A DNA stretch of 53,018 bases from Lingula anatina (Eukaryota > Brachiopoda > Lingulata > Lingulida > Lingulidae). The notes below the pieces were generated by a model that saw only the letters and a program-made list of their open reading frames with translations, ran no database searches and was not told the DNA's origin. Of this stretch, positions 10,927 through 25,700 are shown piece by piece (position 1 is the stretch's first letter; the number at the start of each line of letters is the position of its first letter). The stretch spans positions 82,328 through 135,345 of the forward strand of contig NW_019775904.1 in the NCBI RefSeq assembly GCF_001039355.2. The letters are read 5' to 3'. Position numbers and translations under genes: made by a program.

Positions 10927-13900
10927 TTACTGTCTTTTCTTCACGATTATCTTCTGAGGCTTAGGCGCGCATGCCAATTCTAACATTGCAGGCTCGAAGT
11001 CGGGTTTTTGTCCCGGCGGAAAGCTCACTTCAAACTGTTGAAAGAACAGTATCTGTAAAAATAAATAAACGTTAATAAAAGAGCCGATAATTAATATAAT
11101 AAAGTAAACAAATACAAGTCATGTTTTGATGGACTTTAGAATGCGTCCACTGCCTGTAAACAATACTAGTATATATTCATACTTATGTTTACAAAACGCC
11201 TGTTAAATTCTTGTGCAAAGGGTCACCCTTGAAATTATAATAAAATGTTCACTAATGGTGGCTAAAATACAAATAATGATGGTAATATTGGTTACGGAAC
11301 TTCTAGCATTATCTAGTGCCATGTCAGTCATACATGCATATAAACAACATGAAGCATCAATCGAAAGGTTCCTATTTTATCAGAAATGGACCTAATATAA
11401 AGCAATTGTGTTTGCCTCTACCCACCAAAAATGTCATAATATTCGTCCTGGCGAGTGCTTCTCCCACACATTTCCTATTGCCACTGCCGAACGGCAGCCA
11501 TGTCTTTTTGTCCAACTCTTTTAAGCTGCCATCTTTGTTTAAAAACCTTTCTGGCTTGAAAACATCCGGCGATTCCCAGTTTTTCGGGTCATGGTGGATT
11601 GCCCATATGTTTGCAAAGATAAGAGTATTTTTCGGGATATCGTAGCCACCTAGGTAGAAAGTAAGATATATGGATGTTACTAAATGGTAAGCAAGACTTC
11701 TTTCACACAAGCTTGGATTTTTCCATGGAGATGTGAGCAAGTGTTTTTACTCACGCCCGTGTTTGCTCATTTAATTACATGGTTTAATCTATTTTCAAAT
11801 AGATTATTGAAGCAAAATGCTATAAGAATAACCTTTGTGACGAAAGTCCTGCTCACCAAAGTTCAGTTGAAACTGTTGTTACTTACATGTAGAAGTTAGT
11901 ACTTTAAAATTATAATTTCAAACTTCTTCCACTGATCATGATGCATAAGCAATGCATTTCTACACAATTGCCCCTTCTACACTCTTGCTAAAATGGTGGA
12001 ATATTTCAAAAATAGATTTATATTATATTATTACTTGAGTAATAAAAGTTACATATTTATAGAGTATAGATGTATAAACTACATCACTATAGATGGTTAC
12101 ATTTGTGTACCCTCTGTATCAAACCTAACCTTTATAAAATGCCTCCTGTATATAAAAAGTCCAATCACCGGTGACGGATATTGTACGTGTGGGTCATTTC
12201 GGTAAAACATCTGGAGGGAGACAACGCCTCCTTGAGAGCCAGCTTAATAAGTTTTAAAACCGCGGAGTTCTGGAGGCAAACAGGGACACTACTGCACCAT
12301 GTGCGGCCAGACATTAGCTCTGGCCGTCTCCACAAAACTACAGCCAAAACCCGGATTTTCAGATTACAGACTCCGTGTGTAGCATTACCTGTTACCCACT
12401 GATACCTGTCCCTAATGAAAATGGTGCTAGGGCAGAACTGCCCACCTTTGGGCTGTCATTCTCAATTTGAAATTATTGAAATTATTGAAACAACATGTTA
12501 TATTCTCTAGAAATGTTCGATCATTTGAAACAAAAATATATATTCAAACAAATAGGTTGGTATCTGACCTAGTTTCGTGTCACAAACTGCTCTATGAGGT
12601 ATGGCTACTGGACCAGCAGGACGCATGCGCATAACCTCTCTCTGAACTGCCTCGCAGTAAGGCAACTTTGTTTTGCATTGCCGAAGATCGCAGAAATCGT
12701 CCCCTTTGAAGTGTAAATAATAAATAAATATTGAAATAATTTTGAAATAATTTCTTTCAAGATGCAAAAATCACATCATGGACATTCAAAGCAGTATTAA
12801 AACATTTTAAAATGATACAGTGTTTCTAAATTTATGAAACATGCTGTCATTGAGATATACTTCAATATGGAGAAAAGGAAGAAGAGGCACATTTACCTAA
12901 GCTGTCTAATTCCTCATGTATCTTTGACTGAACCTTTGGATTATCTGCTGCATACAAAATCATCCACACCAACGTGTCAGATGTAGTCTGGATTCCAGCT
13001 ACAAGATCATTATTTTCTGATAAAACATGCTACTAGCTTTTGCATATTGTTATTGCTTTGGTATTATTATGAAGTCCATTTACTGGTATATGTAGTTATT
13101 TGTAAAGGTATTATTAATATGATGAAATGCACATGTACCGGGAATGTGAAATTCAATGTGAAGTTCAATAGGAGAATATTTAACGTATCAAGTAAAAGTG
13201 TACTGATAGCTAAGCAATGTTTTAAACTTAAAAGTTTTACACATGGAAAATAATCATATTAAAGTGCAAAGTGTCTTTTTGCTTTCTTGAGTGTTTGACC
13301 TACCAAAGAAAATATCCATTATGGTGTGAATGATGCGGAGGTCAGAAAGCGACTCCTTGACGTCATCATCACTTTCGGCTGTCAGCTCCTCTTTCAGTAG
13401 CAACATCTGCTCCATGATGTCTCTGGCCTCACCTTGAACATGAAAAAGTTATATATATATATCTGTTGAATGTACTTAATTTTTCAACAGAAACCGTTTT
13501 GTCGGAAAAAAAGAATAGTATATGTGTATGTAACGATGGTGATCGAATCTTATACTGTCATTCGTCATTTCCTAATTAATTTTCAAACATCAACTCTGAT
13601 CATGTTATTCTTAGCATACATAAATTTACAAACCCAAATTTAACGTTCTTTTGTGGCCTTCCAATTGGACTTTCTGAAAATCAATTAGTCCCTGCAAAAG
13701 ACGTTTCGCCGATAGGGATGATGGGATAGGGACATGCTTCAAAACGGGGATGACGTCAGAAGGAATAATACTTCCAAATACCTTGCCCAAGCTTTCGTCC
13801 ATTACGCCATTCAGCCAAACGAACTCCGGTTCGTTTATTTTGTAGCTAAAATGACCATGGGGAATATACATGAAACTTGAAAACGACAAATAAAATAACT

Positions 13901-14249
13901 ACCACGGCATACAAATAATAAGTAAAATCAAAGTAGACGACATTCATTCGGTTATGTTTTAATCGATATTCCGCCAACTCCTGTGCAATCACGTGCAAGC
14001 AGCGCATGTTTGGGTAGATATATAATATAAGTAATTACATTTTTAATGGTATGTGCAGTTTTAAGTTGTCAAAAATTAACCCACATTTTCCCATAAGCCA
14101 TTCTGCAGACGATATTGAAAATAAGTAACCGCATGTAGACATGCATGTCAAAAGGCTCGGTCTCCTTCTCAATCAAGGCAGCGATTTCATCAAAAGCAGA
14201 CCTCGTGAACGTTTCTAATTTATTACTAGCTACGTAGGTCCTGAAAATG

Positions 14250-14280
<31 letters not shown>

Positions 14281-17255
14281 TATCATAGAGAACCCTAACA
14301 CCCATAGTTCGTTCATTTACAACAGGAAATATTTACAGTTCAGCCCAGAAATAATGATACGTTACCAAAAGTATTTTTAACATCTGGTTACTTTTTATAT
14401 TGCCACTCCTCTTTTATGAGCGTTTTGCAATGAATGATTGCTCAATAGTATGGTGCTATATCCTGTCTAAACAGACTGGGACCCCAGAGGTGTCCTTTCC
14501 AATAACCTATTATTATCACGTTTAACTAAAGAGTTACTTTTGGTAAAAAAAAAAAAAATCTTGAGCTTTTTTTTCAGATCTCAATTGAAAGTGGGTTCAA
14601 ATCTATTAGGAACATTATTCAACAGTGATTTATGAAACCAATAATTCGATCAAAGTACCTGAATGCCTTCAACGCCATCCGCTTTTGTAGTCTCCACACT
14701 GGACCGTAGTCACTGAAAATTATATCTCTGTTTCCTCCGCTGAATAGCTCATCTGGCAATATGATAAACATTATTTCATTTACAGAAAGAAAGCTGTAAG
14801 TGAAGACTGGTGTGAAACATTATTCACATTATCATGCCTAAACATCAGGCGTTTTGAATAAAAAGTGTATATCTATGGCTTTAAATTAAAGAAGCGGCTT
14901 CTGAATGTACGTAATTACACACCTTTCCTCAGAATCTCGCAAAACCACTCTTATTAAACGCGTTTTGAATATGTATGTACATGATTTAACCCAAATTTAG
15001 AAAGGACAGAAGTCGGGCAATCAGGTAAAATACTCTTAGATGCACAGGTGCATATATGAACTAAGTACTGTTTCCATAAATTGTGTTATATTTTCAAAAT
15101 GACTGAACTGCAGCTTGTAATCAAAGGATACCTTAAATTTGAGGTTTGAAAGTGAATAGTGAAATTGTTTTTATTCGATTTGTAGTTTCAAATAATAATG
15201 CTCTTTTCTCCGAAACCAAATTTCAATGAATGACATTACTCATTTTGAACAGAAGACGTAACGGTAACTAAATCTCTGTTACAGGTAACTCCCAACCCAC
15301 AAACCTTTAATTGTACTGTTTAAATATGTCAAAAGTGTGCTCAGTATTCTACCTGTAATGTTGATGTTTTTTGTGCAACGTCCCCTTTAATTAAAAAAAT
15401 ACATATTATTACAATAATAAAAGATTTTGTACATTGAGATCGAAGTGGTCTCAGGTTTAATCGATACATACACTTCCAAGTCCGAACGCCTCTTCCTGCA
15501 AGTGTTTCTTTCTTCTCAACTAAAGCCTCGTGCACAATATCTGCAGATTTTAGAACCACGACCGTGTGCCCAAAACCTGCAAATGTAATAATGTAGTAAC
15601 TGTAAAGTCCATACGCTTCCAAATTGTGCAAGTCGATGTTAGCCCTATACACACCTAAAAACACTGAAAATGTAAAACCACGCCATGTGAAATAACGGAC
15701 TTAGTAGAATTTGATATACATTGTTTTTAAACATCAAAGATATCGGCCAAAAATGCGCAGCTTAATTAATTTTGGCCGATATATATTGAAATACTTCAGA
15801 AAATTCGTGGTTTAATCAAATGTAAAGCCTTTGGAATTTTTATTGAGGCTATGAAAAATGTGTTAGGGTTTTAATTACTACAGCTTAAATGTGAAATGGT
15901 ATATAATCCAAGATGAGTATATATTAGAAAGTGTAGTGAAATTTTATGGTGGTGAACATTTTGGTCAAGAATTTCATTGTTTCAAACATAAAAAATCAAA
16001 GTATTTTACTATTATTTGTTCAAAATGATTTACTTTTAAATGAAGCTAAGGCAGCAGACTTTTCCTTTTTTGCATGGTGCCTCCATTAACATTTTCTTCA
16101 TTTAACAAAGTGAATAATAATTATTGGTATATTTTTTGTTTCCCAAGTATATTTTCAGCAAAGATTGCATAAAAATAATGAAGCTGACACGCCTCTATGT
16201 TACACCACAACTAATTCCATCTTTTTCATGTGGTATATCCATTTCTCTATATTGCAGCTTCTTTGGCTGCACAACTACTTTCCAATCGTTGTCATCATTT
16301 TGTCTCAACAAAAAGCGGGGTACGAACCTCATTTCTTTGAAATTTGTCTAGATATTTGTACTGACGAATATTGGTTCATTCACAAAGGGATAGGTATCAG
16401 ATTGGTATTTTACAAAAAATAATTATCTATTCAGTGAAACGCGTACAGATATTTCGAGGTATTCACTGAAAATCCTCTCTGGGAACAGAGTAAAAAAATA
16501 AAACCTAAAATTCTATAAAAACGTCTACTAGACCTTACAAAGGTAAAACGAATAAAATAAAAATATAGGTAAAATATCAAGAAGAAAGATACAGTTCAAG
16601 TTAAACTATACAGCTTTGGAAGGAAATTGTGAGAGAAGTAAGATTAAATGTCGACCACACATATTAAGTCTTATTGTGTAGATTTTCCCATTGTCACCTC
16701 TGTCTGGTGTTACAAAACGGCGCTTAAACCATAAAGCATAGTATCGTAATGTATTACATGGCGGCACAATCGCAAAAATAAACGTCTCATTTTATTTACC
16801 TAAATCAACACTGAAAATGTCACCAAATGATTTTCCGAGTTTTGTAAACACAGAGTACAGTCTACCATCATTTCTGAATGCTGGAATAAGATGTGCATAA
16901 TTTATTAATTCATTAACATTTAATTATATCAAAACGTGCTCAATTTGATACGTATATTTTATTAAAACATTAACATTCAATTACATCATAACTGACCAAA
17001 CAAAATGCCATATTTTGACACTAAAAATGCCCCAACGTTTAACTTTTTCTTTTGTGAAAACAATACAGTAGGGTGGAAGATGTGGTTTTCAAAAAAGCTC
17101 TCACCAAAGTAACTCCCCAGTATCGGAAGCTGTGGAGGTCCTGGCGGCAGTTTGTACTTCTTCCTCTGTAGATATGACATCACCAACAGAAATGTGGTGA
17201 ATCCGACCACAAAAGTCTTTACAGTGAGTAAACTAATCACAGCGTCAATATCCAT
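10927..17255 (-). CDS. Cytochrome P450-2, CYP2-clan, 11 exons
   Basis: Minus-strand exons, 5' to 3': 17255-17105, 16880-16800, 15576-15472, 14752-14659, 14240-14085, 13845-13634, 13432-13304, 12998-12897, 12703-12569, 11649-11426 and 11052-10927 (stop TAA). Exon lengths 2-5, 7, 9 and 10 equal those of P450-1 exactly. The product is 504 aa. Motifs: membrane anchor (about 12-29), KLPPGPP (35-41), I-helix AGIQTT (310-315), ExxR (366-369), PERF (421-424), and FGSGNRKCVG with haem-ligand Cys449. The residue at 313 is Gln where Glu/Asp is usual, and Asp317 lies one turn on. The C-helix reads WRLQKR, with Lys at the WxxxR Arg position. An in-frame ORF extends upstream, but homology with the other copies and a likely acceptor at 17260-17261 favour the ATG at 17255. 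A Tc1-like element ends 137 bp upstream of that ATG. Confidence 0.92.
14251..14282. repeat. Poly-A plus (TA)n tract in P450-2 intron 4
   Basis: A homopolymer A run runs into an alternating TA tract. On the minus strand this forms the TA-plus-polypyrimidine stretch just upstream of the exon 5 acceptor. Confidence 0.7.
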
Positions 17256-17391
17256 CGTCCTGAATCTGCAAAAAACATCATATGCCATTAGGATGAATGA
17301 AGATTTCATATTTAACCTTAAATCTGTTTCACAAAAGAAAGTTAAAACGATCATTGTTGCAATCTTTTCTGAGATAAGACAAACCATTATA

Positions 17392-19052
17392 CAGACTTGA
17401 CATTTAATATGGAATATTTCAGTTTTAAAGGTATACCTAGGTAAAAATGCCCTCTTTTTTCAAAAAATTCAGATTTCATATAAGACATCTGACTGGAGAA
17501 GTGTGAAGTCAGGTGTGTCGCTGCCAATTAACTGCTTACCAAGTCTGTTGCACTGCTGCCTTGTGTAATATGCAGTAATTTAATTGGGCAGTGCTCCTTT
17601 GGGCTAGTCAAAGCTTGGCTATGGCGAAGCATGGTTCCGTCAAAAAAGTATCCATATGTCGGCAAATACTGCATAGAAGAATTTGAAATTTTGCATGCAA
17701 GCGGTCGGTTTTGCAGTGCGTAAAATGAGTTAGGCAGCGTTTTACATAACTGTTAAGCTGTGCCAGAATGGCGCGAAAAAAACAGACATTGCCAGACAGA
17801 TTATTGTGTCAAACGGAACGGTCTTCACAGTTTTATGGAGTTATGCCCAGTTTGAGGCACTACACAGAGACCAAGCCCAATGCATCGACGTCTTACCACC
17901 AAGGTATAGGACTCGCTGTCCCTCAGGATATACTGCTGCAATTGAACCAAAACCACCCAGTCCTTTTTGAATGAGGGACAAATTGTCACCAAAACTTGTT
18001 TTTCAAGGCTCTTAGCGAACACCAAACTGATATCAGCAGGTTAGGATTCCAGACGACCTCTGAGGAAGCCACTGTAAACAGCAAAGCAGCCTGGTCTGTT
18101 TCTCTTATGAATTGGGGGCCATGACAGTTTTTGGGTAAAACAATGAAACCGCGTGGCTTTCTTTATTGAGGTCAGATTTAACCTTTACCGCTTAACTGGT
18201 CAAAACAGAGTTTACAGACATCCTGAAGAGGCCTACGACGAAGCGTGTGCCACTTCTTAAGTGATTAGGGTCATTGACAGTGTCAGTATTTGGCGTGGAT
18301 ACCACATTGCTGCCAAAACACCCATGGTAGTCATCGATGAAAACCTGAACCAGATCAAATAAAGGAATAATCTGGGAACCACTTGACTATTATTTGATAG
18401 GGGGCACCTTAGGAACAGTTTTAGGCTGCAGGGTGAGGTTGCCGGTTCACACAGAGCACTTTTAATAGCAGATAACTTACAGAACCAAGAGAATGAGTAG
18501 CTACCTTGGTCATCAAAATCGCCATATTTGAACCACATAGACAATATGTGGGTAGGTCATTACTCGCCGAATCAACGGCTTGCATGTCCTACATCAAAAC
18601 GGAGCCAAATTGGACAAGTTTTAACCGTATTCAGGAATTTTATTCCAGATTAAACTCTAAAAAGCCTATCCTAAGAAATGCCTTGCGGCTTGAAAGCTCT
18701 GGTAGCAGCAAGCTGAGGTCAAGCGTAACAGCGACTGTTGCTGTGACTAGACACTGACATGGGGGGCCTTTGTGGGACGTGTAACTCTTTTAAAGACAAT
18801 AATTAGGAAAACATGGAGATCCAAAATATCGCTTTCAATGGTTGTCGTATGACTTAAAATAGGCAATGTATTTTTGTTTGCTTCACTGACATATACAATT
18901 TATGAACTGATGTCACAATGACATAGAAGAGATTATCAAAAGTTATTAAAACACGATTTTAATCCTTATTTTCATTTATCAGTTAGCAAAATAGGAAAAA
19001 AACTGATGAATTATGTTTTGGAAAAAATATTCCATATTAAATGTCAAGTCTG
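17392..19052 (+). mobile_element. Tc1-like transposon, family 2, copy 1 (1661 bp, degenerate)
   Basis: The terminal inverted repeats (CAGACTTGACATTTAATATG at the left, its complement at the right) are flanked by TA. Plus-strand pieces of a Tc1-type transposase remain: an HTH-like QNGAK...QTLPD/RQI region near 17766, TPMVVIDENLNQIK near 18320, SPYLNHIDNMWV near 18525 and a MPCGLKALVAAS C-terminal box near 18680. All are broken by stops and frameshifts. A second copy lies at 33821-35411. The element sits between P450-2 and P450-3, with one end 137 bp from the P450-2 start codon. Confidence 0.85.
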
Positions 19053-20499
19053 TAGTATCAATTATTCCAGTTTAATAAAATGTAATCGGTAATGTTTCAG
19101 GCCAATTAATATTAAATTCATTTCAGTGAATGCTTGTACTAAATTAGATCAAACGCTTGGCTTAAAATTTTATCCCAAATTAAGAAAAAGGCGTTTTGTG
19201 AAACGGGTACATGGTAGGTTGTCACCTTGTCACCAAGCGTTTAGGTTACCGGTAAATGCTGCGTATGTAGCTAAGACAGACTAATACATTTAAATGGTTG
19301 ATATTGGGAGCCATTTTAATGACAACATATCCAAATCATTGCATCTTCAGATTGTTCAAAACAACAACATGTCCATGGATATGCGGAACCTTTATATACA
19401 ACGAAATGACAGCGTAATGATAGCGGTTCTCTCTCAAAATTTGATCCGACGTTAAAATGGGTAACGAGATATTCAATTATCTCCGCCAGCAAAGGAGGTC
19501 ATGTAAATCATTGGTGTTGGTTTGTTTGTTAACAACACATCTAAAACTTTATTCACAAATTTTGATGACATTTTCTAGACATTCACTGAAATGAAAAACA
19601 AGCATTTACTATTTCAACTTAACCTGGGTCTCCTAATTTTTTTCAAAGGCACTTTAATTTATTATACTTACATTTCATGTCTGCAACTTTAAAATTAATT
19701 TGGTATTCTTTATGCTTATAGCGGAAGGCTGCAAATCGGGGTGGATACAATGTAACAAAGGAAACATGAAGCTTTGACCTTGATATAAGCAAGGGCATTA
19801 CGTGTGGAAAAGAGAAAATATGTCTTACAAATCACCATGAATATTTAATCTGACAATACTTAATACCAATAACAGTACAACAAAGAACAAGTTCATGAAA
19901 TCTATATATAAATAATATATCTCAACCATTTACGAGCGGTCTACCAGCTGTTACAAATAAAAAAAGAAAGAAAGAAAGAACAATAAAATACACTTGCGTT
20001 ACAAATATGACGTTTTTGCCTCTTAAACAAGAAGTATATACAAGTAGTATAGGTTACCGGCAAATAAATGGCAAGAACGGTTGATGTCATAGCGGAACGT
20101 GGTCTACGTGTACGTCGCGCACCCCCAAGCTCCAGAGAGAACTTGAAACAAACCTCTACACTATAGCATTCCTTTGTCGTTTCAAGTTACTCAGGGTTAC
20201 TTGGCGTTAATCCGACAACGTTTTTGTCGTGCACCTGCACATACAACTGGGTAAAGACGAAACCGACAGTCTGACAATCTGTATGACTGTGTAACGATCT
20301 ATTTCAGCCTTCGAAACAGTTTAGAAAGAACTGTATTTGTCAGACACATTAATTCAGCGGCACCCTAAAGTGCTGAAGGTGAAACGCTAAAGCTGTTCAC
20401 GCAAATGTATATATTTTCATTACAAATGTGAATTTTGGATGTATTAATCAGGACATATGACAAATATTTTTTTATTAGATACCCTGTTTTCTATAGNAA
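19053..20499. other. Intergenic, no gene recognised
   Basis: No exon, RNA gene or terminal repeat is recognisable. A short GAAA-type repeat lies near 19962-19980. An undetermined base (n) occurs at 20497 at the edge of a poly-A run. Confidence 0.5.
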
Positions 20500-22735
20500 A
20501 AAAAAAAAAAAGCTTTATTGTATTTTAATATTTGAGCTACTTGTATAACATCTAAAACATAGTACCATTAACGGAAAATTTCAATATCGTTACACCCAAC
20601 AGTGCTTAATGCTATGCAAATATAACTATACATGTATAATTATTGAATTTGTTTTCTTTTCATTTCTACAACATTCTGTTATGGTCTGCCTACTTCCGAA
20701 AGGTAAACAATGCTTTGTTTAATGCGGGCATCTACGCCTCTTGATCCACGAATTATATTTGAATACCAGTCCAAATATTGCTTGAGTCATTTAAAAACAC
20801 TTTCATGTAAATTGTCATTCTCTTTTTTGTACAATTATCTTTTGAGGAAAGGGAGTGTCATGTATTTCAAACATCATAGGCTCGAAGTCAGGTTGCACAT
20901 CTGGTGGAAAGCTAACACTAAACCGACGAAAAAACAATGCCTGGAAAAGAAACTAATTACTATTTAAACCTGCACATGTACGTCTTGTACATGTATGTGT
21001 AAGTAGTGCACACACGATATACGTTTATATGAATAAAATGTAATATTCACTAAGGCTATCTGACATATTTAAAAGAAAACAATCAAAACAAAACAACACG
21101 TACCATAATCATCCCGATTTCTGCCCTAGCAAGTGCTTCTCCCACACATTTCCTCTTGCCACGGCCGAACGGCAGCCATGTCTTTTTATCCAATTTTTTC
21201 AAGCTGCCATCTTTGTCTAAAAACCTCTCTGGCATGAACGTCTCCGGCGATTCCCAGTTTTTCGGGTCATGGTGGATTGCCCATATGTTGGGATAGACAA
21301 GAGTGTCTTTTGGGATATCGTATCCACCTAAATGATGTTGAATAAAAAGGTGTAGCGTCATACCAACGGTGCATTGCTAACAACATAATACTGACTTAAC
21401 ATGAACATTATAATTAATTTTCAGATTGCCATTTAATGAAAAATTGATACACGAGAAAAAGTAGGTAGTATATGTAAGCAAAAGCTGAAATTGCTGTGGA
21501 ATTCAAATTCCTGCAATCGGTAGTCCTTAAACTTAATATTATCGACTGTCTTTGTTGGATGGGGAACATTAATTATATATTGATAATGATAGATAATTCA
21601 ATAACCTTTTATAAGTTTTATATACGAGCAAGACAAATTGATGTCTTACCTAATTTGGTATCACAGCGTGTTTTATGTCTTAAAGCAACTGGGGCCCCAG
21701 GGCGTATGCGCATTACTTCTCTTAGAACAGCTTCGCAGTAAGTCATCTTAGTTCTGCAGTGACGGAGATCGCCCAAATTGTTTTCTGTTTGGCATATGTC
21801 AAACAAAAAGGTATAATAATAAGGACATAAACATAATGACTATAAACACTAATAGTGGAGACCTCATTCTGATGCTCGTTTTCTAGAACGATGATACATA
21901 TACACGTATTTTACCTATAAGATACACATGTAACTGTAACTAAAAAAGACAAGAAATAAGTTTTTACAATGTACCTAAGTCGTCTAACTCCTTGTGAATC
22001 TTTGTCTGGACTTTTGGATTATCTGCTACGTACATTACCATCCAATTCAACGTGTCGGATGTAGTCACGGTTGCAGCTACGGGAGTAAAAGTTCCATATT
22101 GAAGATCGCACACCAACTCTTGGTGTGCTTTGTTCAGAAACATAAATTTCTTTCCCATAAAATCTACCACATGTTTGATAAAAAAGTAATAAGAAGCGTC
22201 GAAGTAAAATTACCAGTGGTGTACATCATTCTTCCTCCTTGTAATGTTGGTTAAAAGTGGAGGATTGAAAATCCATAGTATGCCCTTTACCTCTGAATCT
22301 GTGAAATTTAATTTATCGTACTCTTTCAGAAATGTTGCATCGCTCAAATTTTGTTAACTATCTAGAGACCCGTGTGATATCAGGAGCCGAAGTGATATTA
22401 CGATTCCTTTTTAGTAAAAGAAAGAACATCAACTGAGTCGTCTAAAATACCTTCACATGTAAAAGCAACTGCAGTTATATTTGCGAGTATGGTGATGTGA
22501 TACCTTATCCATACCTTATCTATATCACCAGAAATACTGTATAAAGAGTGCAGGTGTATTATCTTAGAAATTAACCCTACCAAAATTTATGTCCAATAAG
22601 GTGAGCATGATTCTAGTGTCAGAAAGCGCCTCCTTGGCGTTGTCATCGCTTTCAGGTGTCAGCTCCTCCTTCAGTAGCAAAAATTGGTCCATTATGTCTC
22701 TTGCGTCACCTTTGAAATAAATGATCAAAATGTAG
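20500..22735. repeat. Segmental duplication source (3' half of P450-3)
   Basis: This interval matches 30905-36110 in order and orientation. It covers the 3' flank and exons 7-11 of P450-3. Differences in the other copy are a 1.27-kb insertion in the 3' flank and a Tc1-like element in the exon 7/8 intron. Confidence 0.85.
20514..20519 (-). terminator. Poly(A) signal candidate of P450-3 (AATAAA on minus)
   Basis: Minus-strand AATAAA lies about 300 bp after the P450-3 stop codon, followed on that strand by a T-run. An equivalent motif is retained in the duplicate at 30911-30921, which supports the call. Confidence 0.5.
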
Positions 22736-25700
22736 TGATCATAATTTAATGTCTACTTATTTTCAATAGAACTATTTATTACAAATTTATTACAAATTAT
22801 ATAGTACATTTATAAACATAGTTGCTTACTGGCAAATGTTCATTTCAGTAATATTAAATTCAACGGACTACAGACTTTTTGTAAATTAGTATTTTCTAAA
22901 CAGGACACGAACCCGTGTTTAAAGTTGCCTTGTGTTCTTCCAGTTTAACTTTGAAGAAGCCATCCAGTTCCTTCGAAAGTCGCTTTGCCGTGAGGGATGA
23001 TGGGATAGGAAAATGTTTCAAGACAGGGATGACGTCAGAGGGGATTAGTCCTCCCAAGACCTTTTCATTAAATTCGCCAATTTTGTTCTTTAACCAGGTG
23101 AATTCCAGACCGTCAATTGCGTAGCTGAAAAATGTCACATTTCATTTCTGAGTTTCGAACGATATTAAGTGTAACAGATATTTAATATTTTCTATACAAA
23201 GATTAGTCAATGGATATCATAGTTGGATAAATGTACAACACATTGATAGTTATGTATATGAATACATTCTTCTATATATCAAATCTTATATTTTTTCTAA
23301 CAACCCCTCGTGTATTATAACTCTAGTTGTAAGTACCTATTTGGAATTTAATGGTATTTTTTTCTTTGACCATTAAGTAACAGATTTCTGAATAAATATT
23401 GATAGTGGTACATAAATGAATTAGATTTCGGTTTTCCGATTACATATTATGGATAAGTCATTTAAATAGCGCAGGTTTTGAAAAAGAAACTTTCGTTCTA
23501 CCTAATTCGATCCCTGAATGCAGACAAAACAAATTCACACACCCCTTCTTGAACTTACAAGTGTAATGATCAGTTTTTTTCCTGTAATTCTGCTCATCGC
23601 GAGGAGGATGCGTATTAACCTGTGTATCTGGATGCTTTCAGTTAGAAAACCCCACAGAGTTAGATCGATTTAAGAAGAATAATAGATTCATTGGGAATGA
23701 ACCCATAGAAAGAAAATCAATTGGTTTCCCACAATCCAATGAAAAACGTTACAAAAAGACCGAGTGCGTATCAACCTTATAATTTCAACAGTTATACACC
23801 TTTTTCCAAACGACATCCTGCAGACGATGTTAAAGACAAGTAACCGGATGTAAAGGTCTAATTCAAACGGCTCGGCCTCCTTTTCAATCAAGGCGGCGAC
23901 TTCCTCAAAAGCAGACCTCGTGTATGTTTCCAGTTTATCACTCGCCAGGTAGCTCCTAAATGACGAAAAAAATGATAACCCTATGTGACTATATATAATG
24001 TTCTCATGTGTAATTTACCCTAAGACTGTAATAAACTGGATCTTCTTGACCCAAAAACAACTCATTGACTTTCTGTCAACATACATGTATTTAACCGTTC
24101 CGCATGAAGTCTCCCTTGTATTCCTCATACTTGATTTATAACTGGTATTTCATAACATACATGACACACAAACAATAAATACTAAAACGACTAAGGGATA
24201 AAAGGTTTTCCGACCGCGTTTTCCTGTAAATAGGGTCAGTTTTGATTCTGCAATACATATCTTGCACATCAATCTATATGGGACAATATTTAAAAATATT
24301 GTGTGCCTGGATTTAGAATCAGTATAGCGGCACCGTTCTATTTGATAAATAATTTGGTGCTAGCATCTGTCAACTTATAGGGTATTATACGGTGATTTAT
24401 TCACCTTTTCCAATCAAACAATGCCTGTAACGCAATAATAAGGTCAACGTACCCGAGAGCCCTCAGAGTCATCTGTCTCTGCAGTCTCCAAACTGGACCA
24501 TAGCTGGCGAAAGTTAAATCTTTGAACCCGTCAGTGAGAAGCTCAACTTGGTCAATAGAAGTGCAGGGGTTAATGAGATGAAACAAACAGTAGTCATCAG
24601 TTAAAACTCATTTAAATATATATTTTTCCAAAGCACAGCTGGTGACTTTGAAGACATACAAATTACACTTTTTTTAATTCGTTGCTTTGCTTATGAGTTT
24701 GATGTGGGAACTGTACATCATCATCACATTCTGTCTATTATATATATGTACATATGATTAGCAGTGAGGCATGGAGAACGTACACTATTTTATTATATAT
24801 TTATTATATTCGATAAAAAATGCTACTCACACTTCCAGCTCTCATCATCTCTCCCCGCAAATATCTCTTTCTTCTCAACCAAGGCCTCATGAACAATCTC
24901 CGCAGATTTTAAAACAACTAACGAGCGCCCAAATCCTGTGAAGGCAAATCATGTTTAATTGTTAGATTTTCTTGCCTTCTGAAATAGATTGCAGATAGAA
25001 CATGATCATAAACTAAAAACATTCTTACTGAATTAACATATTCTAACACTGACAACTAATTCGAATGTTGAAATGTTAAAAAGAAGCATTCTACTTAATC
25101 TATAAAACATTGTTTAGATATGATAAGTTAATTGTCGAAATAAATTTATACCTAAATTAACCGTAAAAATGTCATCAAAGGACTTCCCGAGCTTATTGAA
25201 GACGGCGTACAGTCGACCATCGTTTCTGAAAGCTGAAATGGTACCAGCATTTACGAATACAAGACTTTTTTTCAAATTTGAGCCCGTGACTTGGGCTTGC
25301 ATTTCTTCAATGTTTTCAGACCTTTCAAGAAAAATGCCAATATCCTAGAAAGCCATACATATATGTTGTTGAAAGAAAAACGTCGGTAAATATAAAACAG
25401 TTTCGACAGTTTCAATATCTTTAAAATAATACTCACAACCACAGGGTGATATTTTTTCCTGAAAACTTCCGGCCATTACCCATAGCCAAAACATTCACTT
25501 TAGCGGGAGTTGGAAAACTTCTCTCGAAAAGAAGAGCTTTCACAATACTGAGTTATGAGCAACATTTTTTACATAAAAAAAAAACAATTAATAAATAAAG
25601 AAGTCAGCAATGTGACAGTTAAGATTTTACGAACAATCTTCCGAATAATGTACGTGTACGATATAAACTCTTTTTATAGGGACAGATCATGCACCTCGGT

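Noticed and set aside
17256-17387. N-terminal extension of P450-2 with further in-frame ATGs
   Set aside because: It has no counterpart in P450-1 or P450-3 and contains a strong acceptor-like TTTTTTGCAG. The product from the ATG at 17255 already has normal length.
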